From: Clostridia bacterium | GTDB taxonomy: Bacteria > Bacillota > Clostridia > Christensenellales > Aristaeellaceae | Reading direction: 5' to 3' | Length of the DNA stretch: 5,386 nucleotides | NCBI GenBank assembly: GCA_017551645.1 | Contig: JAFZLE010000069.1 | Coordinates: 1 to 5,386 of the forward strand | Shown here: positions 1 to 5,214 of the stretch, one piece after another | Layout: each line of letters begins with the position of its first letter | How positions within the stretch are numbered: position 1 is the first letter of the stretch | Position numbers and translations under genes: made by a program | Notes under the pieces: generated by a model | Database searches by the model: none | What the model saw: only the letters and a program-made list of their open reading frames with translations | Told to the model about the DNA's origin: nothing

Positions 1-531
1 AAGGCTGACCTGTTTTATTTCCCTTACAGTATCCTTTATCTCGCTGCCGTTGGCTGCGAAAGCCGCGAAATCGTGCCTGCCGACGAGCGCCTGCGCTTCG
101 GCGTTCATGGCGCCTATATTCAACGGATATATAATATGCGCGCTCAGGTTCCTGTAAAGGGCGCTGGCGTGCGGATGGGGGTAAAACAGGTATCTGTATT
201 CTTTCCCTATAGCGGAAAACCTTGCGTGGAACGCCTGAGAAACCTGCGAGGAGGCGACTATCCTGATGTCATCAGGCAGCATGGTGTTGAGTGCAAAGCT
301 GAATTTGTCCGCGGGGATGCGGGATGCCGTGTCAAAATGCGCGTTTTGGCCCAGCGCGTGCACGCCGGCGTCCGTGCGGCTCGCGCCTGTAACTGTCAGC
401 CCGGCTTCTTCGGTAAGCTTTCTGACGGCTTCCTCAAGCACCTGCTGTACGCTCAGTGCGTTAGACTGCTTTTGCCATCCGCTGTAATTCGTGCCGTCGT
501 ATTCAACTATCAGCCTTATGCGCCGCATCAT
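1..531 (-). CDS. truA: tRNA pseudouridine(38-40) synthase TruA, partial
   Basis: TruA isomerises uridines 38-40 in the anticodon arm of many tRNAs to pseudouridine, in the cytoplasm and without cofactor. The visible 177 codons start MMRRIRLIVEYDGTNYSGWQ, the family's N-terminal signature. The catalytic motif SRTDAGVHALGQ follows, with the nucleophilic aspartate at about residue 54. Further on come FHARFSAIGKEYRYLF and the GRHDFAAFAA block, both usual in TruA. The reading frame is open at the left edge, so roughly the last 70 of about 245 residues lie outside the window. The start ATG overlaps the ecfT stop as ATGA. A second ATG follows immediately and could be the true start. No strong Shine-Dalgarno sequence is visible, so translation is probably coupled to ecfT. 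Last gene seen of the ecf operon. Family assignment is certain. Confidence 0.96.
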   Translation of the reverse strand, partial: MMRRIRLIVEYDGTNYSGWQKQSNALSVQQVLEEAVRKLTEEAGLTVTGASRTDAGVHALGQNAHFDTASRIPADKFSFALNTMLPDDIRIVASSQVSQAFHARFSAIGKEYRYLFYPHPHASALYRNLSAHIIYPLNIGAMNAEAQALVGRHDFAAFAANGSEIKDTVREIKQVSL

Positions 532-1343
532 ATCACACCGATACCGCTTTTATTTGTGAGCACGATCAATACTACCAGCGCCGCAAGGCACAGGAATGCC
601 ACGAGATCGCTTTTGGCGTACTTGAGGGGATTCATTTTCGTCCTGCCCTTGCCGCCCCGGTAGCAGCGGGCTTCCATTGCCATGGCAAGCTCGTCCGCAC
701 GGCGGAACGCGCTTACGAACAGCGGTACCAGCAGAGGAAGCAGTGCTTTTGCACGCTTTATAAGGCTCCCGCTCTCAAAATCCGCGCCTCTGGCTTTCTG
801 CGCGCGGGTGATCTTTTGCGTTTCTTCTATGAGCGTGGGTATGAAGCGCAGTGCGATGGACATCATCATGGCAAGTTCGTGCGCCGGGAAGCCTATCCTG
901 GAGAGCGGCGAAAACAGGCTTTCCAGGCCGTCCGTAAGCCTGATAGGCGAAGTGGTCAGTGTCAGCAGCTGCGTCCCGGTAACCAACAGGATTAGCCTGA
1001 AGGCCATGAACAGCGCATTTTTTATGCCCTGCACGCTCACGGACAGTATGCCCCACTTCCAGAGCAGGTCGTCGCCCGGGGTCATGAACAGGTTCAAAAG
1101 GAAAGTTATGATAACTATTATCGCTATCGGCTTCAGGCCCCTGAACAGGAACTTAAGCTGGATCTTCGCGACCCTCGCGCACAGGAATATGAACGCGACT
1201 ATCAGCCCGAAGCCCAGAAAGCCCCGGGAAAGGAACACACACACCAAAAACATGATCGTAAGCAGTATCTTCGTGCGCGGATCCAGTCTGTGTATAAAGC
1301 TGTCTCCCGGGAAGTATTGACCCAGGGTTATGTTATTAAGCAC
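528..1343 (-). CDS. ecfT: ECF transporter transmembrane coupling protein EcfT
   Basis: EcfT is the membrane scaffold of energy-coupling-factor transporters. It transmits ATP-driven motion of the EcfA1/EcfA2 pair to exchangeable S components that bind vitamins or metal ions. The 271-residue product has the usual length. It begins with the familiar ITLGQYFPGDSFIHRLDPRTKI segment. Hydrophobic stretches lie near residues 26-58, 70-88, 105-130 and 245-263. Two coupling-helix Ala-Arg-Gly-type motifs are present: QKARGAD (about 182-188) and MEARCYRGG (about 223-231), which dock into the ATPases. The start is GTG, chosen because the N-terminus matches the family and an ATG appears only 30 residues later. 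The gene overlaps the ecfA2 stop by 8 bases and has only a weak GGCGG 11 bases upstream, which suggests translational coupling. No S component is adjacent, fitting a shared (group II) module. Confidence 0.95.
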   Translation of the reverse strand: MLNNITLGQYFPGDSFIHRLDPRTKILLTIMFLVCVFLSRGFLGFGLIVAFIFLCARVAKIQLKFLFRGLKPIAIIVIITFLLNLFMTPGDDLLWKWGILSVSVQGIKNALFMAFRLILLVTGTQLLTLTTSPIRLTDGLESLFSPLSRIGFPAHELAMMMSIALRFIPTLIEETQKITRAQKARGADFESGSLIKRAKALLPLLVPLFVSAFRRADELAMAMEARCYRGGKGRTKMNPLKYAKSDLVAFLCLAALVVLIVLTNKSGIGVI

Positions 1344-2193
1344 CTTGTTTTATACCGCCAAGCTTGTTCTTAAGTTCGTCTATAAGCCCCGCCAGTGTAT
1401 ATACGCTGTCATCTATGTCTGTCCCCCGCGCTTTCAGGCGTTTTGCCAGCAGCGCCGCCGAAGGCGGCTTGAGGCCCATTTTTTCAAGCTCCTCCACGCG
1501 TGAAAACACTTCTGCGGGAGTACCGTCCATCGCTTTGCGGCCTTTCTCCATAACTATTATCCTGCCGCACAGCCGCGCCACGTCGTCCATCGAATGTGAG
1601 ACCATTATCACGGTAGTGCCCTTCAGGTGGATGCGCTTGATTATGTCAAGTATTTCCTTTCTGCCGGAAGGGTCAAGCCCCGCGGCAGGCTCGTCAAGTA
1701 TCAGCACTTCAGGCTGCATAGCCAGCACGCCCGCCAGCGCCGCCCTGCGCTGCTGACCGCCGCTCAGTTCAAACGGGGATTTCTCCCACGTGTCTTCGTT
1801 AAGACCCACAAGCCTAAGCGCTTCCCTGGCCGCCGAAGCACATTCGCCTTCGGCTTTCCCCATGTTTTTGGGGCCGAAGCACACGTCTTTCAGCACGGTC
1901 TCTTCAAACAGCTGATATTCCGGGTACTGGAAGACCAGCCCGACCCGCCGCCTTAACGCGGCTCTGCTTTTTGAAGCGAATATATCTTCTCCGTCCACCA
2001 GCACGCTGCCCGAAGTGGGCTCTATAAGCGCGTTAAAATGCTGTATAAGGGTAGATTTGCCGCTGCCCGTATGTCCAATTATCCCGATAAATTCTCCGTC
2101 ATGCACCTCAAAACTCACGTCGTCAACAGCCTTTGTCTCAAACGGAGTGCCGGGGTTGTAAACATATGTCAAGTGCCTGACATCAAGTCCCAC
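1336..2193 (-). CDS. ecfA2: ECF transporter ATP-binding protein EcfA2
   Basis: One of the two cytoplasmic ATPases that power ECF vitamin/metal uptake. The 285-residue product shows a complete ABC nucleotide-binding domain: Walker A GHTGSGKST (about 40-48), Q-loop glutamine in LVFQYPEYQLFEETV (Q about 89), signature LSGGQ (143-147), Walker B VLILDEP with catalytic glutamate (about 168), D-loop AGLDP and switch histidine (about 200). FQYPEYQLF is typical of the EcfA2 (CbiO2) type and separates it from EcfA1. The C-terminal ~50 residues after the ABC core are the usual ECF extension. The start is GTG, supported by a GGAGG seven bases upstream lying inside the end of ecfA1. The reading frames overlap by 25 bases. 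EcfA2 forms a heterodimer with EcfA1 on EcfT. Confidence 0.96.
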   Translation of the reverse strand: MGLDVRHLTYVYNPGTPFETKAVDDVSFEVHDGEFIGIIGHTGSGKSTLIQHFNALIEPTSGSVLVDGEDIFASKSRAALRRRVGLVFQYPEYQLFEETVLKDVCFGPKNMGKAEGECASAAREALRLVGLNEDTWEKSPFELSGGQQRRAALAGVLAMQPEVLILDEPAAGLDPSGRKEILDIIKRIHLKGTTVIMVSHSMDDVARLCGRIIVMEKGRKAMDGTPAEVFSRVEELEKMGLKPPSAALLAKRLKARGTDIDDSVYTLAGLIDELKNKLGGIKQGA

Positions 2194-3014
2194 AGCTTTG
2201 CCTCCATTTCGTCCATTGTGAGTATATCGGTGGATATATCGATGCCTGCCTCTCTGAGCGACCAGGCAAGGTAAGTCATATCCGGCACTTCGAGCCCCAG
2301 CTGTTTTACCCGTTTCACGTCTGAAAACACCTGGCGCGGCGAACCTTCAAGCGCTATCTTCCCGCCGTCTATGATGACAAGGCGGCGGCAGCGCGCGGCT
2401 TCTTCCATGAAATGGGTTATCCAGATCACGGTCACGCCTTCACTGTTCAGGCGTACTGCCAGATCGAATATATCTTCCCTGCCCGAAGGGTCCAGCATGC
2501 TGGTGCTCTCGTCGAACACTATTATGTCCGGATGCATGGCTACAACGCCCGCGATGGCTATCCTCTGCTTCTGACCGCCGGACAGCATATGAGGCGCGCT
2601 TTTGGCATACTGTTCCATGCCAACAGTGGAAAGCGCGTCGGAGACCCGGGCGCGTATCTCCTCCGGCGGAAGCCCCAGGTTCTCGCAGCCGAACGCCACG
2701 TCTTCCTCAACAATTGTGGCGACCATCTGGTTGTCAGGGTCCTGGAACACCATACCGCAATGCCTTCTTGCGGAATACGCGTCGTCTTCGCTCTTTATCT
2801 CTTTTCCCATTACGCAGGCGCTGCCGGATGTTGGAAGATACAAGGCGTTGAACAGCTTGCCCAGCGTGCTTTTGCCGGAGCCGTTCCTGCCCAGCACGGC
2901 CAGCATCTCACCCTGTCTGACCTGCAGATCTATATTGTCAAGCGCGGGAGAATCCGCGCTCTCATATTTGTAACTCACGCCTTTGAGATCAATGGCGAAT
3001 GGTTTGTCAGGCAT
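2169..3014 (-). CDS. ecfA1: ECF transporter ATP-binding protein EcfA1
   Basis: Second ATPase of the ECF module and first gene of the operon. From the start chosen here the protein has 281 residues. Counting on the longer reading that begins at 3038, the landmarks are Walker A GRNGSGKST (50-58), FQDPDNQMVATIVEEDVAFG with the Q-loop (Q about 99), LSGGQ (152-156), Walker B IIVFDES followed by SMLDP (D176, E177) and the switch histidine (209). The DNQMVATIVEEDVAFG stretch and DES-SMLDP are typical of EcfA1, where the proline after DE is replaced by serine. I place the start at the ATG at 3014 (MPDKPFAIDL) because GGAGGG lies five bases upstream. The upstream in-frame ATG at 3038 sits only five bases after a TATAAT box, so the transcript probably begins at or after it. 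Function certain; start likely. Confidence 0.95.
   Translation of the reverse strand: MPDKPFAIDLKGVSYKYESADSPALDNIDLQVRQGEMLAVLGRNGSGKSTLGKLFNALYLPTSGSACVMGKEIKSEDDAYSARRHCGMVFQDPDNQMVATIVEEDVAFGCENLGLPPEEIRARVSDALSTVGMEQYAKSAPHMLSGGQKQRIAIAGVVAMHPDIIVFDESTSMLDPSGREDIFDLAVRLNSEGVTVIWITHFMEEAARCRRLVIIDGGKIALEGSPRQVFSDVKRVKQLGLEVPDMTYLAWSLREAGIDISTDILTMDEMEAKLWDLMSGT
2201..2205 (-). promoter_or_regulatory. Shine-Dalgarno site of ecfA2
   Basis: A perfect GGAGG on the minus strand, seven bases before the GTG at 2193. It lies within the last codons of ecfA1. It decides the non-ATG start of ecfA2 and gives this gene its own ribosome entry inside the overlap. Confidence 0.85.
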
Positions 3015-3018
3015 CGTA

Positions 3019-3024
3019 CCCTCC
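3019..3024 (-). promoter_or_regulatory. Shine-Dalgarno site of ecfA1
   Basis: GGAGGG on the minus strand with five bases between GGAGG plus its trailing G and the ATG at 3014. It favours that ATG over the upstream in-frame ATG at 3038, which has no such site. Confidence 0.8.
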
Positions 3025-3043
3025 ACATAAAAATCCATTTTGT

Positions 3044-3072
3044 ATTATACCACAAACGCAGCTGTGAAATAA
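3044..3072 (-). promoter_or_regulatory. Promoter of the ecfA1-ecfA2-ecfT-truA operon
   Basis: The minus strand carries TGG-TATAAT, a perfect -10 box (3049 to 3044) with the TGn extension. The -35 region is poor; TTTATT at an 18-base spacing is the best I can find, as expected for extended -10 promoters. Predicted transcription start is near 3037, giving a leader of about 23 bases before the ATG at 3014. It shows that the ecf operon here is transcribed on its own. Confidence 0.7.
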
Positions 3073-3140
3073 AGGGATTAAACAGAAATTAGCAAAACAA
3101 AGTCACTGGAAAATACGATATCAACAGCCGTTCAAACACA

Positions 3141-3174
3141 TTAAAAGACCCGAAGGATGATCCTTCGGGTCTTA
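3141..3174 (-). terminator. Intrinsic terminator of the tRNA-Pro gene
   Basis: Perfect 13-bp inverted repeat: arm AAGACCCGAAGGA at 3145-3157, three-base loop, complementary arm at 3161-3173. On the minus strand the hairpin runs into TCTTTTAA, giving a short U tract. It lies three bases beyond the tRNA discriminator base and separates the tRNA from the ecf operon. On the plus strand the hairpin is followed by AAGTCTG, so it is not a good terminator in that direction. Confidence 0.88.
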
Positions 3175-3176
3175 AG

Positions 3177-3250
3177 TCTGGGTGGAGAGATTTGAACTCT
3201 CGGCCTCTTGAACCCCATTCAAGCACGCTACCAAGCTGCGCTACACCCAG
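3177..3250 (-). tRNA. tRNA-Pro (anticodon GGG)
   Basis: The minus strand folds into a complete cloverleaf of 74 bases. The acceptor stem CTGGGTG/CACCCAG has seven perfect pairs. U8-A9 are present. The D stem GCGC/GCGT carries the loop AGCTTGGTA. The anticodon stem CTTGA/TCAAG carries the loop ATGGGGT, so positions 34-36 are GGG. The variable region is AGGCC, and the T stem GAGAG/CTCTC carries the loop TTCAAAT. The discriminator is A, and G35, G36 and A73 are proline identity elements. It reads CCC and CCU codons. The 3' CCA is not encoded, so a CCA-adding enzyme is required. It is a single-gene unit with its own promoter and terminator. Confidence 0.96.
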
Positions 3251-3277
3251 TCATACGATTTCTCACAAGCAAAAGGT

Positions 3278-3306
3278 ATTATAACGCCGTAAACGCGCAT
3301 TGTCAA
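3278..3306 (-). promoter_or_regulatory. Consensus sigma-70/sigma-A promoter of tRNA-Pro
   Basis: On the minus strand TTGACA (3306 to 3301) is followed after exactly 17 bases by TATAAT (3283 to 3278). Both hexamers match the consensus perfectly. Predicted start is near 3271, leaving a leader of about 20 bases that RNase P would remove. Such a promoter fits a constitutively strong stable-RNA gene. Confidence 0.9.
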
Positions 3307-3410
3307 GCGCTTTATATGCATTTTACAAATTCTGCCATATATCATGCTCCCCTTTCATTCGATCTCATTATCTGCCTGGCCGAGGTTTCAGGATATAATC
3401 ATAAAGAGTT

Positions 3411-3427
3411 CGATTGTGTTGCAATCG
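3411..3427 (+). repeat. Inverted repeat over the -35 box, possible operator
   Basis: CGATTG and CAATCG form a perfect 6+6 inverted repeat with a five-base centre. The right arm lies on the -35 hexamer of the downstream promoter. A dimeric repressor bound here would block polymerase. No regulator gene is in the window, so the role is inferred from position only. Confidence 0.35.
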
Positions 3428-3447
3428 CATGTGTAAATCTGTATAAT
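3419..3447 (+). promoter_or_regulatory. Promoter of the Asp-box protein gene
   Basis: TTGCAA (3419-3424, four of six consensus bases) and a perfect TATAAT (3442-3447) are separated by exactly 17 bases. Predicted start is near 3454, giving an untranslated leader of about 65 bases. The leader contains the ten-base palindrome CGCTATAGCG at 3463-3472 and a short CCC-TTCC-GGG inverted repeat near 3483-3492. A second TATAAT at 3394-3399 has no visible -35 partner. Confidence 0.72.
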
Positions 3448-3507
3448 GTACAGCGTAAGTGTCGCTATAGCGTTCGTCACGGCCCTTCCGGGACCTGCCA
3501 TCACTTT

Positions 3508-3513
3508 GGAGGA
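3508..3513 (+). promoter_or_regulatory. Shine-Dalgarno site deciding the Asp-box gene start
   Basis: GGAGGA at 3508-3513. The in-frame ATG at 3514 is too close, the one at 3520 is seven bases from GGAGG, and the one at 3526 is too far. It therefore selects 3520 and argues against longer reading-frame starts such as 3208, which would begin inside the tRNA gene and ahead of the promoter. Confidence 0.85.
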
Positions 3514-3519
3514 ATGAAA

Positions 3520-4824
3520 ATGAGTATGTGCTCTGCCGGAACTGACAGCAAAAAAGAGTTTGCGGATATGCCCGAAAACGCGCCAGTGCCGCGGGGATAT
3601 ACCATCCCGCTGCTTGACCTGGCAAACGACAGGTTCCGTCAAAGCGTCGTGGACCGCGAGCCCGGCCAGTATCTGGGTCATCCCACTACCGTGCTTTTGG
3701 ATGACGGCCTTACGATACTCACCGTCTATCCCAAGAGCCACGGCCGCGGCCCCATTGTGCTCAAAAAAAGTACGGACGCCGGCAGGACCTGGAGCGAACG
3801 CCTTCCCGTACCGGATTCCTGGGCGACATCCCTCGAAGTGCCCACGATCTACCGCACCGAAGGCCCGGACGGGCGCAAGCATCTCATTATGTTTTCAGGC
3901 CTGTATCCCATCCGCATGGCGCATTCTGAAGACGACGGCGAAAGCTGGAGCGAGCTTGCCTCCATAGGCGATTTTGGCGGCATAGTGGCTATGGGAGATG
4001 TAACTCAGGTAGGCAAGGGCGAATATCTCGCTTTCTTCCATGACGACGGACGTTTCATCAAACCCGCCGGCACCGATCTTACGGAAGTATATGTGGCAGG
4101 CGAAGGGCAGGACGTCGCCTCGCGCATAGTTTATTCTTCATCTGACGGCAATGGAGGCTGGGTGCCGAACAGCGTATGGAACTCCAGCCGTCATGCGGAA
4201 AGCCTTCCCGGAACCGCCTGGCATAAACGCTTTACGACTGTATCCGACATAGAAGGTTCCGCCGCCAAACGTGGCCGTTTCACTGTCTACAGCGTGCGCA
4301 GCCGTGACGGCGGGCTCACCTGGGGCGAACTTAAGCCCGTATGTACACATGATACCGCCAGCCTGTGCGAGCCGGGCGTAGTGCGTTCTCCCGACGGAAA
4401 ACAGCTGGCGATGCTGCTTAGGGAAAACTCCCGCAAGTACAATTCCTTTGTCACTTTCTCAAACGACAACGGGCTTACATGGAGCGCTCCGCGTGAGCTT
4501 CCGGGCGCGCTCACCGGCGACAGGCACACAATACGTTATCTTAATGACGGCAGGCAGTTCGTATCCTTCCGCGACATGTGCCACGAATCCCCCACCCGCG
4601 GTGACTGGGTCGGCTGGGTCGGCACTTATGAGGATATCGCTAAGGGGCGCGAGGGCGAATACCGAGTGCGCCTTATGAAAAACTACGACGGCGCCGACTG
4701 CGCGTACCCCGGCGTGCTGGTACTTCCTGACGGCACCGTGGTCGCCACCACTTACGGCGCGTGGACTCCCGGCGAAAGGCAATACATCGTGACTGTGCGG
4801 TTCAAGCCTCCGGTTATAAGATAA
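3520..4824 (+). CDS. Sialidase-superfamily Asp-box beta-propeller protein (GH33-like)
   Basis: The 434-residue protein has at least four Asp-box (BNR) repeats of the SxDxGxTW type: near residues 84-91 (STDAGRTW), 136-143 (SEDDGESW), 261-268 (SRDGGLTW) and 314-321 (SNDNGLTW). A decayed copy may lie at 207-214. These mark the blades of a six-bladed sialidase-type propeller. CEPGVVRSPDGKQLAMLLREN (283-303) resembles the sialidase strand carrying a conserved glutamate and arginine. CAYPGVLVLPDG (394-405) resembles the strand carrying the catalytic tyrosine (Y396). The usual FRIP arginine motif is not present; GQYLGHPTTVLL stands in its place. There is no signal peptide or membrane segment, so a cytoplasmic enzyme acting on an imported sugar is likely. 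The gene stands alone between its own promoter and terminator. The fold is well supported. The substrate is unknown, and sialic acid should not be assumed. Confidence 0.85.
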   Translation: MSMCSAGTDSKKEFADMPENAPVPRGYTIPLLDLANDRFRQSVVDREPGQYLGHPTTVLLDDGLTILTVYPKSHGRGPIVLKKSTDAGRTWSERLPVPDSWATSLEVPTIYRTEGPDGRKHLIMFSGLYPIRMAHSEDDGESWSELASIGDFGGIVAMGDVTQVGKGEYLAFFHDDGRFIKPAGTDLTEVYVAGEGQDVASRIVYSSSDGNGGWVPNSVWNSSRHAESLPGTAWHKRFTTVSDIEGSAAKRGRFTVYSVRSRDGGLTWGELKPVCTHDTASLCEPGVVRSPDGKQLAMLLRENSRKYNSFVTFSNDNGLTWSAPRELPGALTGDRHTIRYLNDGRQFVSFRDMCHESPTRGDWVGWVGTYEDIAKGREGEYRVRLMKNYDGADCAYPGVLVLPDGTVVATTYGAWTPGERQYIVTVRFKPPVIR

Positions 4825-4883
4825 ACAAACGACAGTAATATAAGACTATGCTTTCCCCTTTTCTGCTGCAAATACCATGCAAC

Positions 4884-4921
4884 AGCGCCGGCGTTGACAC
4901 CGTCTTCGCCGGCGTTATTTT
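4884..4921 (+). terminator. Intrinsic terminator after the Asp-box gene
   Basis: CGCCGGCG at 4886-4893 pairs with CGCCGGCG at 4907-4914. Inside, GAC (4896-4898) pairs with GTC (4902-4904) across a TT/TT internal loop. AG/TT extends the base of the stem. The plus strand continues TTATTTTG, a modest U tract. It ends about 100 bases after the stop codon. On the minus strand no T run follows. Confidence 0.8.
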
Positions 4922-4948
4922 GCCCTCATGATTTAACCATATTTTTTC

Positions 4949-4980
4949 TTGCAATTTCAGAAAGTTGGTGCTATTATAAT
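4949..4980 (+). promoter_or_regulatory. Promoter of the small RNA gene
   Basis: A perfect TATAAT lies at 4975-4980, overlapping TATTAT at 4972-4977. TTGCAA at 4949-4954 is exactly 17 bases before TATTAT and 20 before TATAAT. Whichever -10 is used, transcription would begin between about 4983 and 4988. No ribosome binding site with a usable reading frame follows, so this promoter appears to serve a non-coding transcript. Confidence 0.6.
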
Positions 4981-5051
4981 AAAGCTTGATCGAGCCGAGG
5001 CACTCTGCCGGGGCCATCATCCAAAGTGTCATGTTTCAGGCAAGAAGCATA

Positions 5052-5100
5052 TGGGGCATTAGCACAGTTGGTAGGACAAGTGTTCCGTACTTACGCCCCA
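5052..5100 (+). other. tRNA-like element lacking one arm
   Basis: TGGGGC (5052-5057) pairs with GCCCCA (5095-5100). After an A/C mismatch, T5059 pairs with A5093. Then come TA, as tRNA positions 8-9, and AGTTGGTA (5066-5073), an exact canonical D-loop, though its stem has only two of four pairs. Next is one arm AAGT/ACTT (5078-5081 with 5089-5092) with the seven-base loop GTTCCGT, directly joined to the acceptor strand. The whole is 49 bases, so one full arm is missing. The GTTC in the loop suggests a T arm, making the anticodon arm the absent one. If instead it were an anticodon loop, it would read TCC (glycine). No CCA follows. It cannot be a standard working tRNA. Confidence 0.5.
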
Positions 5101-5148
5101 GAAAAACGGGTATCTGCACGGTTGATTGTGCACTAAAACCAATAATTC

Positions 5149-5175
5149 ACGCTCATGAAAATGAGTGTTTTTTTA
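5149..5175 (+). terminator. Intrinsic terminator of the small RNA
   Basis: ACGCTCAT (5149-5156) pairs with ATGAGTGT (5161-5168), eight pairs including one G-U, closed by a GAAA tetraloop. It is followed by a run of seven T (5168-5174). This is the strongest plus-strand terminator in the window, and it fixes the 3' end of the small RNA at about 5174. Confidence 0.9.
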
Positions 5176-5187
5176 TACCTTTGGGCT

Positions 5188-5214
5188 AAAAAGCAATCGA
5201 AATCGAGCTTTTTT
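5188..5214. terminator. Second hairpin with A/T tails, possible bidirectional terminator
   Basis: AAAAAGC (5188-5194) pairs with GCTTTTT (5207-5213). Inside, TCG (5197-5199) pairs with CGA (5204-5206) over an AAAT loop, leaving AA bulged. It ends in a T run on both strands. On the plus strand it could back up the terminator 13 bases before it. On the minus strand it could end a convergent transcript entering from the right edge. Confidence 0.5.

Larger units (their letters stand above)
4986..5175 (+). ncRNA. Small RNA with tRNA-like domain, candidate bacterial Y RNA
   Basis: A promoter on the left and a strong terminator on the right frame about 190 bases without a credible coding frame. The RNA ends can pair: GATCGA-G-CCG (4988-4997) with CGGTTGATT (5119-5127), nine pairs with one bulged G. 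Looser pairing extends outward to GC/GC (4984-4985 with 5130-5131). A local hairpin GGCA-CTC-TGCC lies at 4999-5009. The centre, 5052-5100, is tRNA-like. In bacterial Y RNAs (YrlA) a stem made by both ends binds the Ro60/Rsr ring protein, and the far end mimics a tRNA. The CGA/UUG core with its G-U pair here resembles the Ro-binding helix as I recall it. No Ro60 gene is in the window. That it is a transcript is likely; the Y RNA identity is a hypothesis. A degenerate tRNA or an unrelated RNA remains possible. Confidence 0.55.

Noticed and set aside
73..663. Long plus-strand frame opposite truA
   Set aside because: It is antisense to truA and the end of ecfT, whose proteins are clearly recognisable. 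Product resembles no family.
682..1320. Long plus-strand frame opposite ecfT
   Set aside because: Antisense shadow of a certain gene, caused by high GC at third codon positions.
3208..3519. Longer N-terminus for the Asp-box protein (frame open from 3208)
   Set aside because: It begins inside the tRNA-Pro gene and before the predicted promoter, has no ribosome binding site, and the translation is unlike the family. The GGAGGA at 3508 selects 3520.
3388..3882. Minus-strand frame across the Asp-box gene promoter and start
   Set aside because: It covers the promoter and the 5' end of a well supported gene and has no recognisable product.
5052..5100. Functional tRNA-Gly (anticodon TCC)
   Set aside because: A whole arm is missing, the D stem is mostly unpaired and the acceptor stem has a mismatch.
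4986..5175. 6S RNA, tmRNA, SRP RNA, T-box or a known riboswitch
   Set aside because: None of their conserved sequences was seen (for example no T-box GGGTGG motif and no SRP GGAAG-type loop region), and no gene follows the terminator for a riboswitch to control.
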